Assembly (NCBI GenBank): GCA_945903675.1
Contig: CAMDOP010000033.1
Coordinates: 1-17,314, forward strand
Length of the DNA: 17,314 nucleotides
From: Crenothrix polyspora
Lineage (GTDB): Bacteria > Pseudomonadota > Gammaproteobacteria > Methylococcales > Methylomonadaceae
Reading direction: 5' to 3'
Positions 1 to 7,455 of this stretch are shown in pieces; the first letter of the stretch is position 1; each line of letters begins with the position of its first letter. Under the pieces are notes generated by a model, which was given only the letters and a program-made list of their open reading frames with translations, was not told the DNA's origin and searched no databases. The translations under genes were made by a program, and so were the position numbers.

Positions 1-393
1 AGCCCCATTAATCGAAAGCTTGAACATCCTGTCAGCGCGGTTATTGAGTCTATAGCTCAGCAAATTGATCCGCAAAGTCATTTAGTCAGAGTTATTGTTA
101 AGCCCTCAAATGAGGCAAGTCTTTTATTAAATGAATGGGTGAAAGGGCAAATCACCCTTTCTACTAAAAACACTTTAGTGGCCCCAAGAGCAGCGGTATT
201 GCCTGATGACGATAAGTATAGTGTTTTTACTGTGGTTGATAAAAAAGCAGTTAAACACACTGTAGATTTAGGAATAGAAACTGATACCTCTTTCGAATTA
301 ATTGGCCCAACACTTAAAGCACAAGATCAATTAGTGATTTTAGGTAATTATGAACTAACCGATGGCATGGATGTTGAGGTACAACAACCATGA
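1..393 (+). CDS. Periplasmic membrane-fusion (adaptor) protein of an RND efflux pump, C-terminal part
   Basis: The reading frame is open from the first base of the window, so only the C-terminal 130 residues are present and the true start lies upstream. The visible part fits the beta-barrel and membrane-proximal domains of HlyD/AcrA-type adaptors: a segment reading VRVIVKPSNEASLLLNEWVK, then KNTLVAPRAAVLPDD, and a terminal GMDVEVQQP resembling the usual 'L.dGmkV' ending. Such adaptors join the inner-membrane RND pump to an outer-membrane channel. The stop codon overlaps the permease start as ATGA, so the two are translationally coupled. The family call rests on context plus these segments; substrate cannot be told. 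Confidence 0.85.
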   Translation, partial: SPINRKLEHPVSAVIESIAQQIDPQSHLVRVIVKPSNEASLLLNEWVKGQITLSTKNTLVAPRAAVLPDDDKYSVFTVVDKKAVKHTVDLGIETDTSFELIGPTLKAQDQLVILGNYELTDGMDVEVQQP

Positions 394-3300
394 CCTCATG
401 GGCTTTTAGTCATCGTCGCTCTATATTATTAACACTGGTCTTAGCAGCGCTAGCAGGATTCTATGTGAGCCAATCTTTGCCAGTAAGCCTGTTTCCGCAA
501 GTTATTTTTCCGCGCATTGTTATCAATATGGATGCGAGAAATAAGCCCGCAGAACGCATGGTGCTTGAAGCCACAGTGCCAGTTGAAGAAGCCGTTAGAT
601 CAGTGCCAGGCGTATTAAATGTACGATCAACCACCACACGAGGAAGTACCGATATCTCAATCAATTTTGTTTGGAATATCGACATGGTCTCAGCAATGCT
701 GCAGGTGGATGCGGCAGTCAATCAGATTCGTACGAAACTACCTGCCACACTTAATTTTACAGTACGTAGAATGGAGCCAACTGTATTTCCTGTGCTGGGC
801 TATAGTTTAACGGCGAGTAAACAGTCTGCTGTTGCACTGCGTGACATTGCCGATTTTCAGGTACGACCATTGCTATCAACCATACCCGGTGTGGCTAAAA
901 TCGAAGTATTGGGGGGCGCAACGGCGGAATATCAGGTCTTGATTAATAGCGGAAAGTTAAGAGCGTTTAATTTGACTTTAGATGAAGTCGCTAAAACCCT
1001 AGCAGCGAGTAATGTATTGCAAGCGGTTGGTCGTTTGGAAGAACATTATAAATTATATTTGTTATTAGCGGATCAACAGCTTAAAAACACCCAAGACATC
1101 GGCTTAACTGTCTTACGACATGATGCTAAAGGTTTAGTGATGTTAAAAGATGTTGCGACCATTAATAAAACCATCGCACCACAATGGCAACGTGTCAGAG
1201 CTGATGGTAAAGAGGCGGTGTTGTTTCAAATCATTCAGCAACCTGATGGCAGTACGGTTGATATTGCCGCCACTGTAGAGGAGAAATTGAAATTAATACG
1301 CTCACAAATACCCTATGATGTAAAAATAGCGAAATGGTATGACCAAAGTGAATTGATTGTCGCTTCAGCATCGACTGTGCGTGAGGCTTTATTGATTGGT
1401 CTTGTATTAGCGGTGCTAGTTTTATGGATATTTTTACGCAATGGCCGGGTGACTTTAATTACTGCATTAACAGTCCCCCTCGCCTTGGCAGCAACCACCC
1501 TAATTTTATCGTTGATGGGACAAAGTTTTAATATTATGACGTTGGGAGGCATGGCCGCCGCAGTCGCTTTAATCATTGATGATGCCATCGTGATGATTGA
1601 GCATATCATGCGTCGTCTTCAGGAAGGAAGTAGTCCTATTCGTGTGCGAATTCAGACAGCCGCCGCTGAATTTAGTAAGCCGCTTGCTGCCTCTTCTGCC
1701 GCGACGATTGTGACACATATCCCTTTAGCTTTTTTATCAGGTGTTAGTGGCAGCTTTTTTAAAGCGTTATCCTTAACCATTGCCTCGGTATTAACTTTAT
1801 CTTTTTTGGTTGCTTGGTTGGCTGTTCCCTTGTTAACCTCGCAAGCCTTATCTACCTCGACCCAAAAGCCAGAACAACCTTCCAAACTAACGCAATGGAC
1901 TCATACGCACTACACTCGCTTGCTGCAACATTTATTACCGCGCCCTTGGCTAGTATTAGGCGCTTTGGTGATATTGCTCTCAGCTGGCTTTATTGCAGAA
2001 CAGACCATCGGCTCTGGCTTTATGCCGTCTATGGACGAAGGCGGTTTTATTCTAGATTATCGAGCACGGTCTGGTACTTCAGTCAGTGAAACAGATCGAT
2101 TACTTCAGCAAGTTGAAGAAATTATTCAACAAACACCCGAAGTAGAGACCTATTCTCGTCGAACAGGTTTAAGTTTGGGTGGACATATTACTGAGGCGAA
2201 CGAAGGTGACTTTTTTATTAAATTAAAGCCATTACCGCGTCGAAATTTAAACAAGATTATGAGCGATATTCGTCATCAAGTATCAGAACAAGTACCTGGA
2301 CTTGAAGTGGAAATGGCTAAATTAATGGATGACATGATAGGCGATTTAACTGCCGTACCAGAGCCGATTGAAATTAAATTGTATGCAGATAACGGCGAGT
2401 TACTTAGTATCGTAGCAGAAAAGGTTGCGGAAGAGATTGGCAAAATATACGGTATTGTGGATATTAATTCTGGAGTGATTCCAGTCGGCGATGCTTATAC
2501 GGTTCGAATATTACCCGACAAGGCGGCTTTAGCTGGCTTAAGTGGCGATGAGATTAAATTAGCATTGAATGAGTATTTAACAGGCACCACAGCTACTCAA
2601 ATACAAGAAGGTATAAAAATGCTGAATGTCCGTGTGTGGATTCCTGAGGCAGAGCGAACCACTAGCACACAATTAAAGAATTTACCTATTCGAACCACAA
2701 CAGGTCAATGGGTAGAGTTACAGCGAGTCGCAGAAATAACCACAGAAACTGGACAACCACAGATTCATCGAGAAAATCTAAAACGTATGGTGGCAGTAAC
2801 TGCACGTTTACACGGTCGAGATTTAGGTTCCGCTATAGAAGATATTGAAAAAGCCTTACGCAAAACCAATTTATTGCCCTCCCCCATTTACTATGAGTTA
2901 GGAGGATTATACGCAGAACAACAAATCGCCTTTAAAGATATGCTAGTCGTTTTTATGGCCGCAGTAGCTTTAGTTTTTTTACTATTGTTATGGGTTTATG
3001 AGTCGTTCCGAGTTGCTTTAGCGATGATCATAACTACTTTATCCTCCATGGCGGCCGTGTTTATTGGCTTATGGCTAACCCATACTGAATTCACTATTAT
3101 GGCGATTATGGGCATGACCATGGTCATTGGTATCGTAACGGAAGTCGCTGTCTTTTATTATTCAGAATATGAAAATTTACCTACAATACAAAAACAGGGT
3201 ATCGAAGGATTTAGCATAGCCGGTAATAATCGTATGAGGCCCATTGCAATGACGACTATTGCAGCAATATTTGCTTTATTACCCTTAGCATTAGGCATAG

Positions 3301-3434
3301 GGACTGGCGCAGAAATGCTTCAGCCTCTAGCGATTGCTTTAATCTTTGGCCTTTTAATTCAAATTCCATTGGTGTTGGTATTGTTACCTAGTTTGTTACA
3401 GCAATTAAATAAAATCAGTCATGTAAATGTATAA
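390..3434 (+). CDS. RND-family efflux permease (1014 aa)
   Basis: Inner-membrane proton-driven exporter of a tripartite pump, at the normal length for the family. The N-terminal helix (about residues 10-28) is followed by a periplasmic porter domain. TM4 carries an acidic pair, D397-D398 in ALIIDDAIVMIEH, the usual proton-relay site. A second porter domain opens with GSGFMPSMDEGGFI, a motif common in CzcA/CusA-like and related RNDs. TM10 carries a glutamate, E918 in GIVTEVAVF, where AcrB-type drug pumps have lysine; CusA-type metal pumps also use a TM10 glutamate. The start overlaps the adaptor stop (ATGA). Drug versus metal substrate is unresolved: the DD pair is drug-pump-like and the TM10 glutamate metal-pump-like. 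No outer-membrane factor gene lies downstream. Confidence 0.93.
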   Translation: MTSWAFSHRRSILLTLVLAALAGFYVSQSLPVSLFPQVIFPRIVINMDARNKPAERMVLEATVPVEEAVRSVPGVLNVRSTTTRGSTDISINFVWNIDMVSAMLQVDAAVNQIRTKLPATLNFTVRRMEPTVFPVLGYSLTASKQSAVALRDIADFQVRPLLSTIPGVAKIEVLGGATAEYQVLINSGKLRAFNLTLDEVAKTLAASNVLQAVGRLEEHYKLYLLLADQQLKNTQDIGLTVLRHDAKGLVMLKDVATINKTIAPQWQRVRADGKEAVLFQIIQQPDGSTVDIAATVEEKLKLIRSQIPYDVKIAKWYDQSELIVASASTVREALLIGLVLAVLVLWIFLRNGRVTLITALTVPLALAATTLILSLMGQSFNIMTLGGMAAAVALIIDDAIVMIEHIMRRLQEGSSPIRVRIQTAAAEFSKPLAASSAATIVTHIPLAFLSGVSGSFFKALSLTIASVLTLSFLVAWLAVPLLTSQALSTSTQKPEQPSKLTQWTHTHYTRLLQHLLPRPWLVLGALVILLSAGFIAEQTIGSGFMPSMDEGGFILDYRARSGTSVSETDRLLQQVEEIIQQTPEVETYSRRTGLSLGGHITEANEGDFFIKLKPLPRRNLNKIMSDIRHQVSEQVPGLEVEMAKLMDDMIGDLTAVPEPIEIKLYADNGELLSIVAEKVAEEIGKIYGIVDINSGVIPVGDAYTVRILPDKAALAGLSGDEIKLALNEYLTGTTATQIQEGIKMLNVRVWIPEAERTTSTQLKNLPIRTTTGQWVELQRVAEITTETGQPQIHRENLKRMVAVTARLHGRDLGSAIEDIEKALRKTNLLPSPIYYELGGLYAEQQIAFKDMLVVFMAAVALVFLLLLWVYESFRVALAMIITTLSSMAAVFIGLWLTHTEFTIMAIMGMTMVIGIVTEVAVFYYSEYENLPTIQKQGIEGFSIAGNNRMRPIAMTTIAAIFALLPLALGIGTGAEMLQPLAIALIFGLLIQIPLVLVLLPSLLQQLNKISHVNV

Positions 3435-3558
3435 GCTATATGATTTTACATGCAGATAATTGCTACAAAGTTCGTTTATCAATTAGCCTGTTACTAAGTG
3501 CCTTTGTTTTTAGATTAAAGTGCCGTATTGATCATAAAGTCTCTACCCTTATGACTTA

Positions 3559-3893
3559 TTACGTTACTGGGGCAGTTAAAATCCGTTGCAAAATCTCTTC
3601 ACTCAAGCGATTTAATTCCACGTCATTTCTTGGTCTTGGTCTTGGTCTACGTAAATCTATGTCGAGATCTAGATCAATTTGTCCCTCATTAAGCAAAATC
3701 AGCCGATCAGCTAAAGCAACCGCTTCGAATATATCGTGAGTCACTAGAATAGCAGTGAAGCCATGTTCAAGCCAAAGTCTCTCGATTAAATTCTGCATTT
3801 CAATGCCTGTTAAAGCTAGCTCTCCTACTTTCTCGTCAAATCTAAATTGAGCATTTTTTTCTAACAGTAATTGTTGCCGAACATTTCAGATAA
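3559..3893 (-). pseudogene. Decayed C-terminal remnant of an ABC transporter ATPase (SsuB/TauB-like)
   Basis: The best-preserved part, 3559-3798, encodes 79 residues from MQNLIERLWLEHGFTA through the H-loop VTHD and EAVALADRLILL, typical of aliphatic-sulfonate/nitrate-type ATPases. Reading upstream in the same frame gives FDEKVGEL then ALTGIEMQ. This aligns with the family's Walker B/D-loop (LLDEPFGALDALTRIEMQ-like) with about one residue deleted. A stop occurs at 3886-3888. Just before it, shifted by two bases, 3871-3893 read LSEM/RQQ, which may be the worn-down signature motif LSGGMRQ. The Walker A half is absent. The C-terminal tail contains an RPRPRPR run from a three-fold GGTCTT-type repeat. 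It is a broken gene: no intact start, no P-loop. It lies on the same strand as, and downstream of, the sulfate-binding protein gene. Confidence 0.75.
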
Positions 3894-3943
3894 CGAGTTT
3901 TAGCCTATGCTGGGCACACTAGGGGCAATCACCACAATGTTAT

Positions 3944-3963
3944 CGTTCCAATGCGTGGGAACG
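3944..3963. repeat. Small REP-like palindrome
   Basis: CGTTCC and GGAACG form a six-base perfect stem around an eight-base loop, part of the sequence tatCGTTCCaatgcgtgGGAACG. It resembles intergenic 'gttccca...tgggaac' palindromes scattered through many gammaproteobacterial genomes. A second short stem follows at 3987-4003 (ACCTAA, loop GGCCT, TTAGGT). No protein gene is visible in this stretch. Whether these act as transcription stops or are only repeat debris is unclear. Confidence 0.4.
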
Positions 3964-4057
3964 TTAAATAAAACTTGTGTAGATACCTAAGGCCTTTAGG
4001 TGTGGGAGGATGTAAATAATCTATCTACAATTTCATAGCGGCGCGGGGATTGAATTG

Positions 4058-4084
4058 GTTGGGTTGATACAACATCAACCCAAC
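4058..4084 (-). terminator. Strong hairpin just after the sulfate-binding protein gene
   Basis: GTTGGGTTGAT and ATCAACCCAAC form a perfect 11-bp stem with a five-base loop (ACAAC). It lies 14 bases beyond the stop of the sulfate-binding protein gene, where a terminator or 3'-end stabiliser is expected. Neither side has a long T tract, so a classical intrinsic terminator is not proven. Similar GTTGGGTT palindromes occur as dispersed repeats in bacteria, so it may be a REP-like element doing this job. Confidence 0.55.
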
Positions 4085-4097
4085 ACGATTTACTCTA

Positions 4098-5108
4098 TTA
4101 CTTTCCAACTCCGTAGATTTGATCAAACACACCATCATCAGCAAAATGTTTCTTCTGCGCGGCATTCCAACCACCGAAGCTATCAATTTTAACCAACGCT
4201 AAAGGTTTAAAGTTATTGGCATATTTTGCCGCTATTTCAGGATCAGTAGGCCTATAGAAGTTTTTACCGATAAGTTCCTGAGCTTCTTTGCTGTATAAAT
4301 ATTTCAGATACTCGGTCGCAACTTCGGTAGTGCCGTGCTTACGCGTCACATCTTCGACTACGGCGACCGGTGGCTCAGCCAATACACTTAAAGAAGGCGT
4401 AACGATTTCGAACTTGTCCGAACCGAATTCTTTCAAGGCCAAATAGGCTTCGTTGTCCCCGGTTATCAATCCATCGCCAATTTCCCGTTCGATAAAGGTA
4501 GTCGTGGAACCGCGAGCGCCGGTGTCCAATACCGCCGCATTTTTGTATAACTTGCCGACAAAGGCTTTAGCCGCCGCTTCGTCATTGTTGTTTGCCTTAA
4601 GCGCATAGGCCCAGGCGCCCAGATAGTTCCAACGCGCGCCGCCCGAGGTTTTAGGATTCGGCGTCACAATACTCACGCCCGGCTTAACGATGTCATCCCA
4701 ATCCTTAATTTTCAGCGGATTGCCCTTGCGCACCAGAAATACGATAGTTGAAGTATAAGGCGAGCTGTTGTTAAGCAGCAAACTTTGCCAATTTTCCGGG
4801 ATCAATTTACGCTTTTGGTAAAGTTGATCGACATCGAAACCTAAAGCCAGCGTTACCACGTCGGCTTCCAGGCCTTCCAATACCGAACGCGCCTGTTTTC
4901 CGGAACCACCGTGGGACTGATTGATGGTCACGTCATCGCCGGTTTTAGCTTTCCAGTATTTGGCAAAGGCACTGTTGTATTCTTTGTACAGCTCTCTGGT
5001 CGGGTCATAAGATACATTCAATAGAGTAATATCCGCCGCACGCACCTCGCCGGCTGCCAGTAAGACCAAGACAGCCGCAAAGACGATGTTGATAAAGTTT
5101 GTATTCAT
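4098..5108 (-). CDS. sbp: Periplasmic sulfate-binding protein (Sbp/CysP family)
   Basis: A 336-residue solute-binding protein of the sulfate/thiosulfate ABC family, the usual length. Residues 1-24 are a signal peptide ending VRA before ADITLLNVSYDPTRELY, a very typical mature N-terminus. HGGSGKQARSV and ADVVTLALGFDVD are the characteristic ligand-binding blocks, followed by NPKTSGGARWNYL. It captures sulfate in the periplasm and passes it to a CysTWA-type permease, which is not in this window. The start is supported by AGGA about eight bases upstream. It lies 24 bases after the porin gene on the same strand, so the two are almost certainly cotranscribed. By eye its codon use is somewhat richer in GC than its neighbours. 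Confidence 0.95.
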   Translation of the reverse strand: MNTNFINIVFAAVLVLLAAGEVRAADITLLNVSYDPTRELYKEYNSAFAKYWKAKTGDDVTINQSHGGSGKQARSVLEGLEADVVTLALGFDVDQLYQKRKLIPENWQSLLLNNSSPYTSTIVFLVRKGNPLKIKDWDDIVKPGVSIVTPNPKTSGGARWNYLGAWAYALKANNNDEAAAKAFVGKLYKNAAVLDTGARGSTTTFIEREIGDGLITGDNEAYLALKEFGSDKFEIVTPSLSVLAEPPVAVVEDVTRKHGTTEVATEYLKYLYSKEAQELIGKNFYRPTDPEIAAKYANNFKPLALVKIDSFGGWNAAQKKHFADDGVFDQIYGVGK

Positions 5109-5132
5109 AAATAAATCCTGGATTGAGGTTGT

Positions 5133-6665
5133 TTAAAACGATAATTGGAAACGTGTGGCGAAAACTTGTTCGTTAGGACGATCTGTTACTCTTGCAGCAG
5201 TACCTGCGCCGCCACTAAAGGAGACATTCTCATAATCCGCCCTAATTATCGCATTGCTATTCAGGAACCAGTTGGCACCTAATGTCCATGCTCGAGCTTG
5301 GGTAGCCGACTTGCTCGGATCAATAATTTTAAAAGTATCATTATCGACATCCAGTTCACTATAGCGTGCGGCAAGCTGCAAAGCGCCCCAGTTACCTTTC
5401 AGCGGATCAAAATTCCGTATCGGTTTGACGCCGGCGAAGGTATTGTCCTCGCCGGTGACCACATAAGAAGCCAGAATCTGCCAGGCTTTATTATCTTGGG
5501 TAACCTTTCTAACAGTTCCTGCTGTACTGCTGAGGTGCTGAGTCGAAACAACATATTCGCCCATAGCGCCAAATGGGCCTGCAAACCAGTAGGCCTGTGG
5601 ATAAATGCGCGAAGTAGCACCATCAGCTGTCGTTACGGCACCGGTAGTAATTGGCTTCGCATAGTCAAGATAATATGTTCTACCCAGAGGCGTAGCTTGA
5701 TTTTTAAGAGCCTGTTTATCCGGATTGCCTACAGAACCGGCAACACCGAGTCCGAAGCCTTCCAACCACGAATAGCCGGTGTGCTGGAACGGATGGGCAA
5801 ATAACCGTCCGTTGATTTCTTTATTATTATCTGTATCGGGTGCACTTTTATCAATACTGCCATCGTCTCCGGAGCCATTGGAGACACCAATCTGATAAAT
5901 GAAAGTATTTTTGGCATCGATAGGTCCTGCTACTGACTCTGCCTTAGAACCGGGCTTACCGAACGCACCATGAAGCTGTATGCCTACGTCACGATTGGAG
6001 GCTAAATAGGTCGGAAACGCGCGCTCCAGGAAAGTGCCGTCCGCATCGCCCTGCAAACGTTCAAGACTGATCGAGGGCTTGAATTTACCGACCAACAAAC
6101 TCGCCGCCGGATGATAGGCATAATCAAGGTAAGCATCCGGAAGGATATTGGACGCGGCAAAATCGGGCATGATTTTAAAATAAATATCTTTAAAGAAATA
6201 ACCTTCCAGCCAAACCCGCCCTTGCTTTAGCTCGAATCTGTCTTGTCTGTCTGTTACTGCAAAGTTGTTTTCATCAATAAAAAAACGACCGTCAGTTTGC
6301 ACTGCACCGCGAATTTTTACCTGATGTTTTTTATCCGCTGATGTAATCTTGAAGCCTTCTGCGCCCGCATCAATAATAGGTAATTTTTTCAAGTTACCGG
6401 TAGTCACTTCATCTTGAATTTCTAATTTACGCTCTAAAGTATTTACTTTGCGTGTGAGTTTTTCAACTTCCGGCGTGACTACTGGAGTAATTGCTGTTAC
6501 TGAAGCGCTAGGTAAGGCACTGGCTTTTTCAAATTGTTGTAAACGTTTTTCTAACTCAAGTATGCGTTTTTCTAAAGCACTGTTGTCATCCGCATAAGCG
6601 TTGCCTGCGCCTAATAAAGTTAAATTAATAATACTAGCTATAGCGGTAAGCCTAAAGTTGTTCAT
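5133..6665 (-). CDS. Outer-membrane porin, phosphate-selective porin O/P (OprP/OprO) type
   Basis: A 510-residue outer-membrane barrel. Residues 1-25 form a signal peptide ending AYA before DDNSALEKR. Two short heptad-like coiled coils follow (about 30-48 and 68-88, LEKRILELEKRLQQFEKA and VEKLTRKVNTLERKLE), as in trimeric porins of this family. The body contains IKIRGAVQTDGRF-like and FELKQGRVWLEGYF segments typical of Porin O/P, alternating beta-strand character, and an aromatic C-terminus (FATRFQLSF). AAGGATATACAA precedes the ATG as a ribosome binding site. Placement directly before the sulfate-binding protein suggests anion uptake with sulfate as a likely substrate; this is inferred from context, since the family is best known for phosphate. 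Confidence 0.88.
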   Translation of the reverse strand: MNNFRLTAIASIINLTLLGAGNAYADDNSALEKRILELEKRLQQFEKASALPSASVTAITPVVTPEVEKLTRKVNTLERKLEIQDEVTTGNLKKLPIIDAGAEGFKITSADKKHQVKIRGAVQTDGRFFIDENNFAVTDRQDRFELKQGRVWLEGYFFKDIYFKIMPDFAASNILPDAYLDYAYHPAASLLVGKFKPSISLERLQGDADGTFLERAFPTYLASNRDVGIQLHGAFGKPGSKAESVAGPIDAKNTFIYQIGVSNGSGDDGSIDKSAPDTDNNKEINGRLFAHPFQHTGYSWLEGFGLGVAGSVGNPDKQALKNQATPLGRTYYLDYAKPITTGAVTTADGATSRIYPQAYWFAGPFGAMGEYVVSTQHLSSTAGTVRKVTQDNKAWQILASYVVTGEDNTFAGVKPIRNFDPLKGNWGALQLAARYSELDVDNDTFKIIDPSKSATQARAWTLGANWFLNSNAIIRADYENVSFSGGAGTAARVTDRPNEQVFATRFQLSF

Positions 6666-6779
6666 TTGTATATCCTTTTGTTTTCAACCGCCGGCTATCC
6701 AGTCAGTTTTCTAATGGTTTTTTATAACTTAATGTTACTCGCCGTCGTTACGGTAGAGTGATTTGCGAATGGTTACAGC

Positions 6780-6950
6780 TTACTTAGCATCAAAGCGTAG
6801 TTTCTCTTTACGTTCGATTTGTACGACCTTACCATCGTGTATGACGACTTCAACCGATCCAAAACGAATGCCCTGCACTATCTGAGCAATCTGATTGGCA
6901 ATAGTGTTTGTTAATAGTGTCTGACTTTGTGTTTTAATATCTGCACTCAT
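6780..6950 (-). CDS. Small DUF2292 (YezD-like) protein, 56 aa
   Basis: A short gene starting MSADIKTQSQTLL and ending with the core IRFGSVEVVIHDGKVVQIER and then KEKLRFDAK. The IRFGSVEVVIHDGKVVQIE pattern is what I recall for the DUF2292/YezD family, tiny proteins of unknown function often found next to sulfur-uptake genes. AGGGG sits about seven bases before the ATG, and the frame is clean to a TAA at 6780-6782. It is on the same strand as the porin, 114 bases upstream, so it is probably the first gene of the sulfate block. There is no signal peptide or membrane segment, so it is cytoplasmic. Confidence 0.75.
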   Translation of the reverse strand: MSADIKTQSQTLLTNTIANQIAQIVQGIRFGSVEVVIHDGKVVQIERKEKLRFDAK

Positions 6951-7235
6951 TTGTAACCCCTACAATTCAACTGTGATCAATAAACGTTGCTCGTATGTTC
7001 ACTTTTTTATATGTTGAGTGCACTATATCAGCGAAAAATTAGATCATTTAACGATCAATTTTGATATAGATATCTTTTTTGGTGATATGGGAAAATTAGA
7101 AGCGGGAACGCGACGCATAATGGTGTGATCTTTTTATATCAATGCTGGTTTTACTCCTATCCATTTAACTGGATGTCAACTTAGGTAATTATCGGGTTTA
7201 AGATTTCTGGCTGGCGCAAACATATAACCTACCAA

Positions 7236-7257
7236 GTAGGCTATGTTGATAGCCTAC
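7236..7257. promoter_or_regulatory. TAGGCTAT inverted repeat, candidate operator or hairpin
   Basis: GTAGGCTAT and ATAGCCTAC form a perfect nine-base stem around GTTG. The same TAGGCTAT octamer recurs in direct orientation at 7300-7307, overlapping a possible -10 box. A dyad plus a third half-site at a promoter is the layout of a repressor or activator binding region. It could alternatively be an attenuating hairpin, since T-rich sequence follows at 7271-7290. No regulator can be named. Confidence 0.35.
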
Positions 7258-7282
7258 ATCAGACATCTGGTGATTTCTTTGT

Positions 7283-7310
7283 TTGTTTTATATGAAAACT
7301 AGGCTATAGT
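7283..7310 (+). promoter_or_regulatory. Candidate sigma-70 promoter for the GNAT gene
   Basis: TTGTTT at 7283-7288 and TATAGT at 7305-7310 are separated by 16 bases. The -10 matches five of six consensus bases, the -35 only three. It would give a leader of roughly 140 bases before the ATG at 7456. The -10 overlaps a TAGGCTAT copy. This is a weak call from sequence alone. Confidence 0.28.
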
Positions 7311-7455
7311 TTGTTCGTCTACAAAAACACATCACCATAGCTGTTAAAAAATCAGGCTACACGCTAGCTTTATGAGCTACTCTTTTTTGAGCATTCGCTA
7401 ATGTTTATGCAACAACAGTTCTACGTAAGCCGATACAATCAATAGGTGACTTGTA

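Larger units (their letters stand above)
6951..7455. other. Divergent intergenic region, no gene seen
   Basis: About 500 AT-rich bases between the divergent YezD-like and GNAT genes; it must hold both promoters. Visible structures include an interrupted palindrome at 7035-7062 (AAAATT-a-GATC ... GATC-AATTTT), directly followed by GATATAGATATC and a T run at 7063-7080. There is also a stem-loop at 7236-7257 and a third TAGGCTAT copy at 7300. No open frame of useful length with a ribosome binding site was found. Confidence 0.6.

Noticed and set aside
3440..3739. Plus-strand open frame after the RND gene
   Set aside because: It has no ribosome binding site or recognisable protein and lies mostly opposite the ABC ATPase remnant, whose family match is clear.
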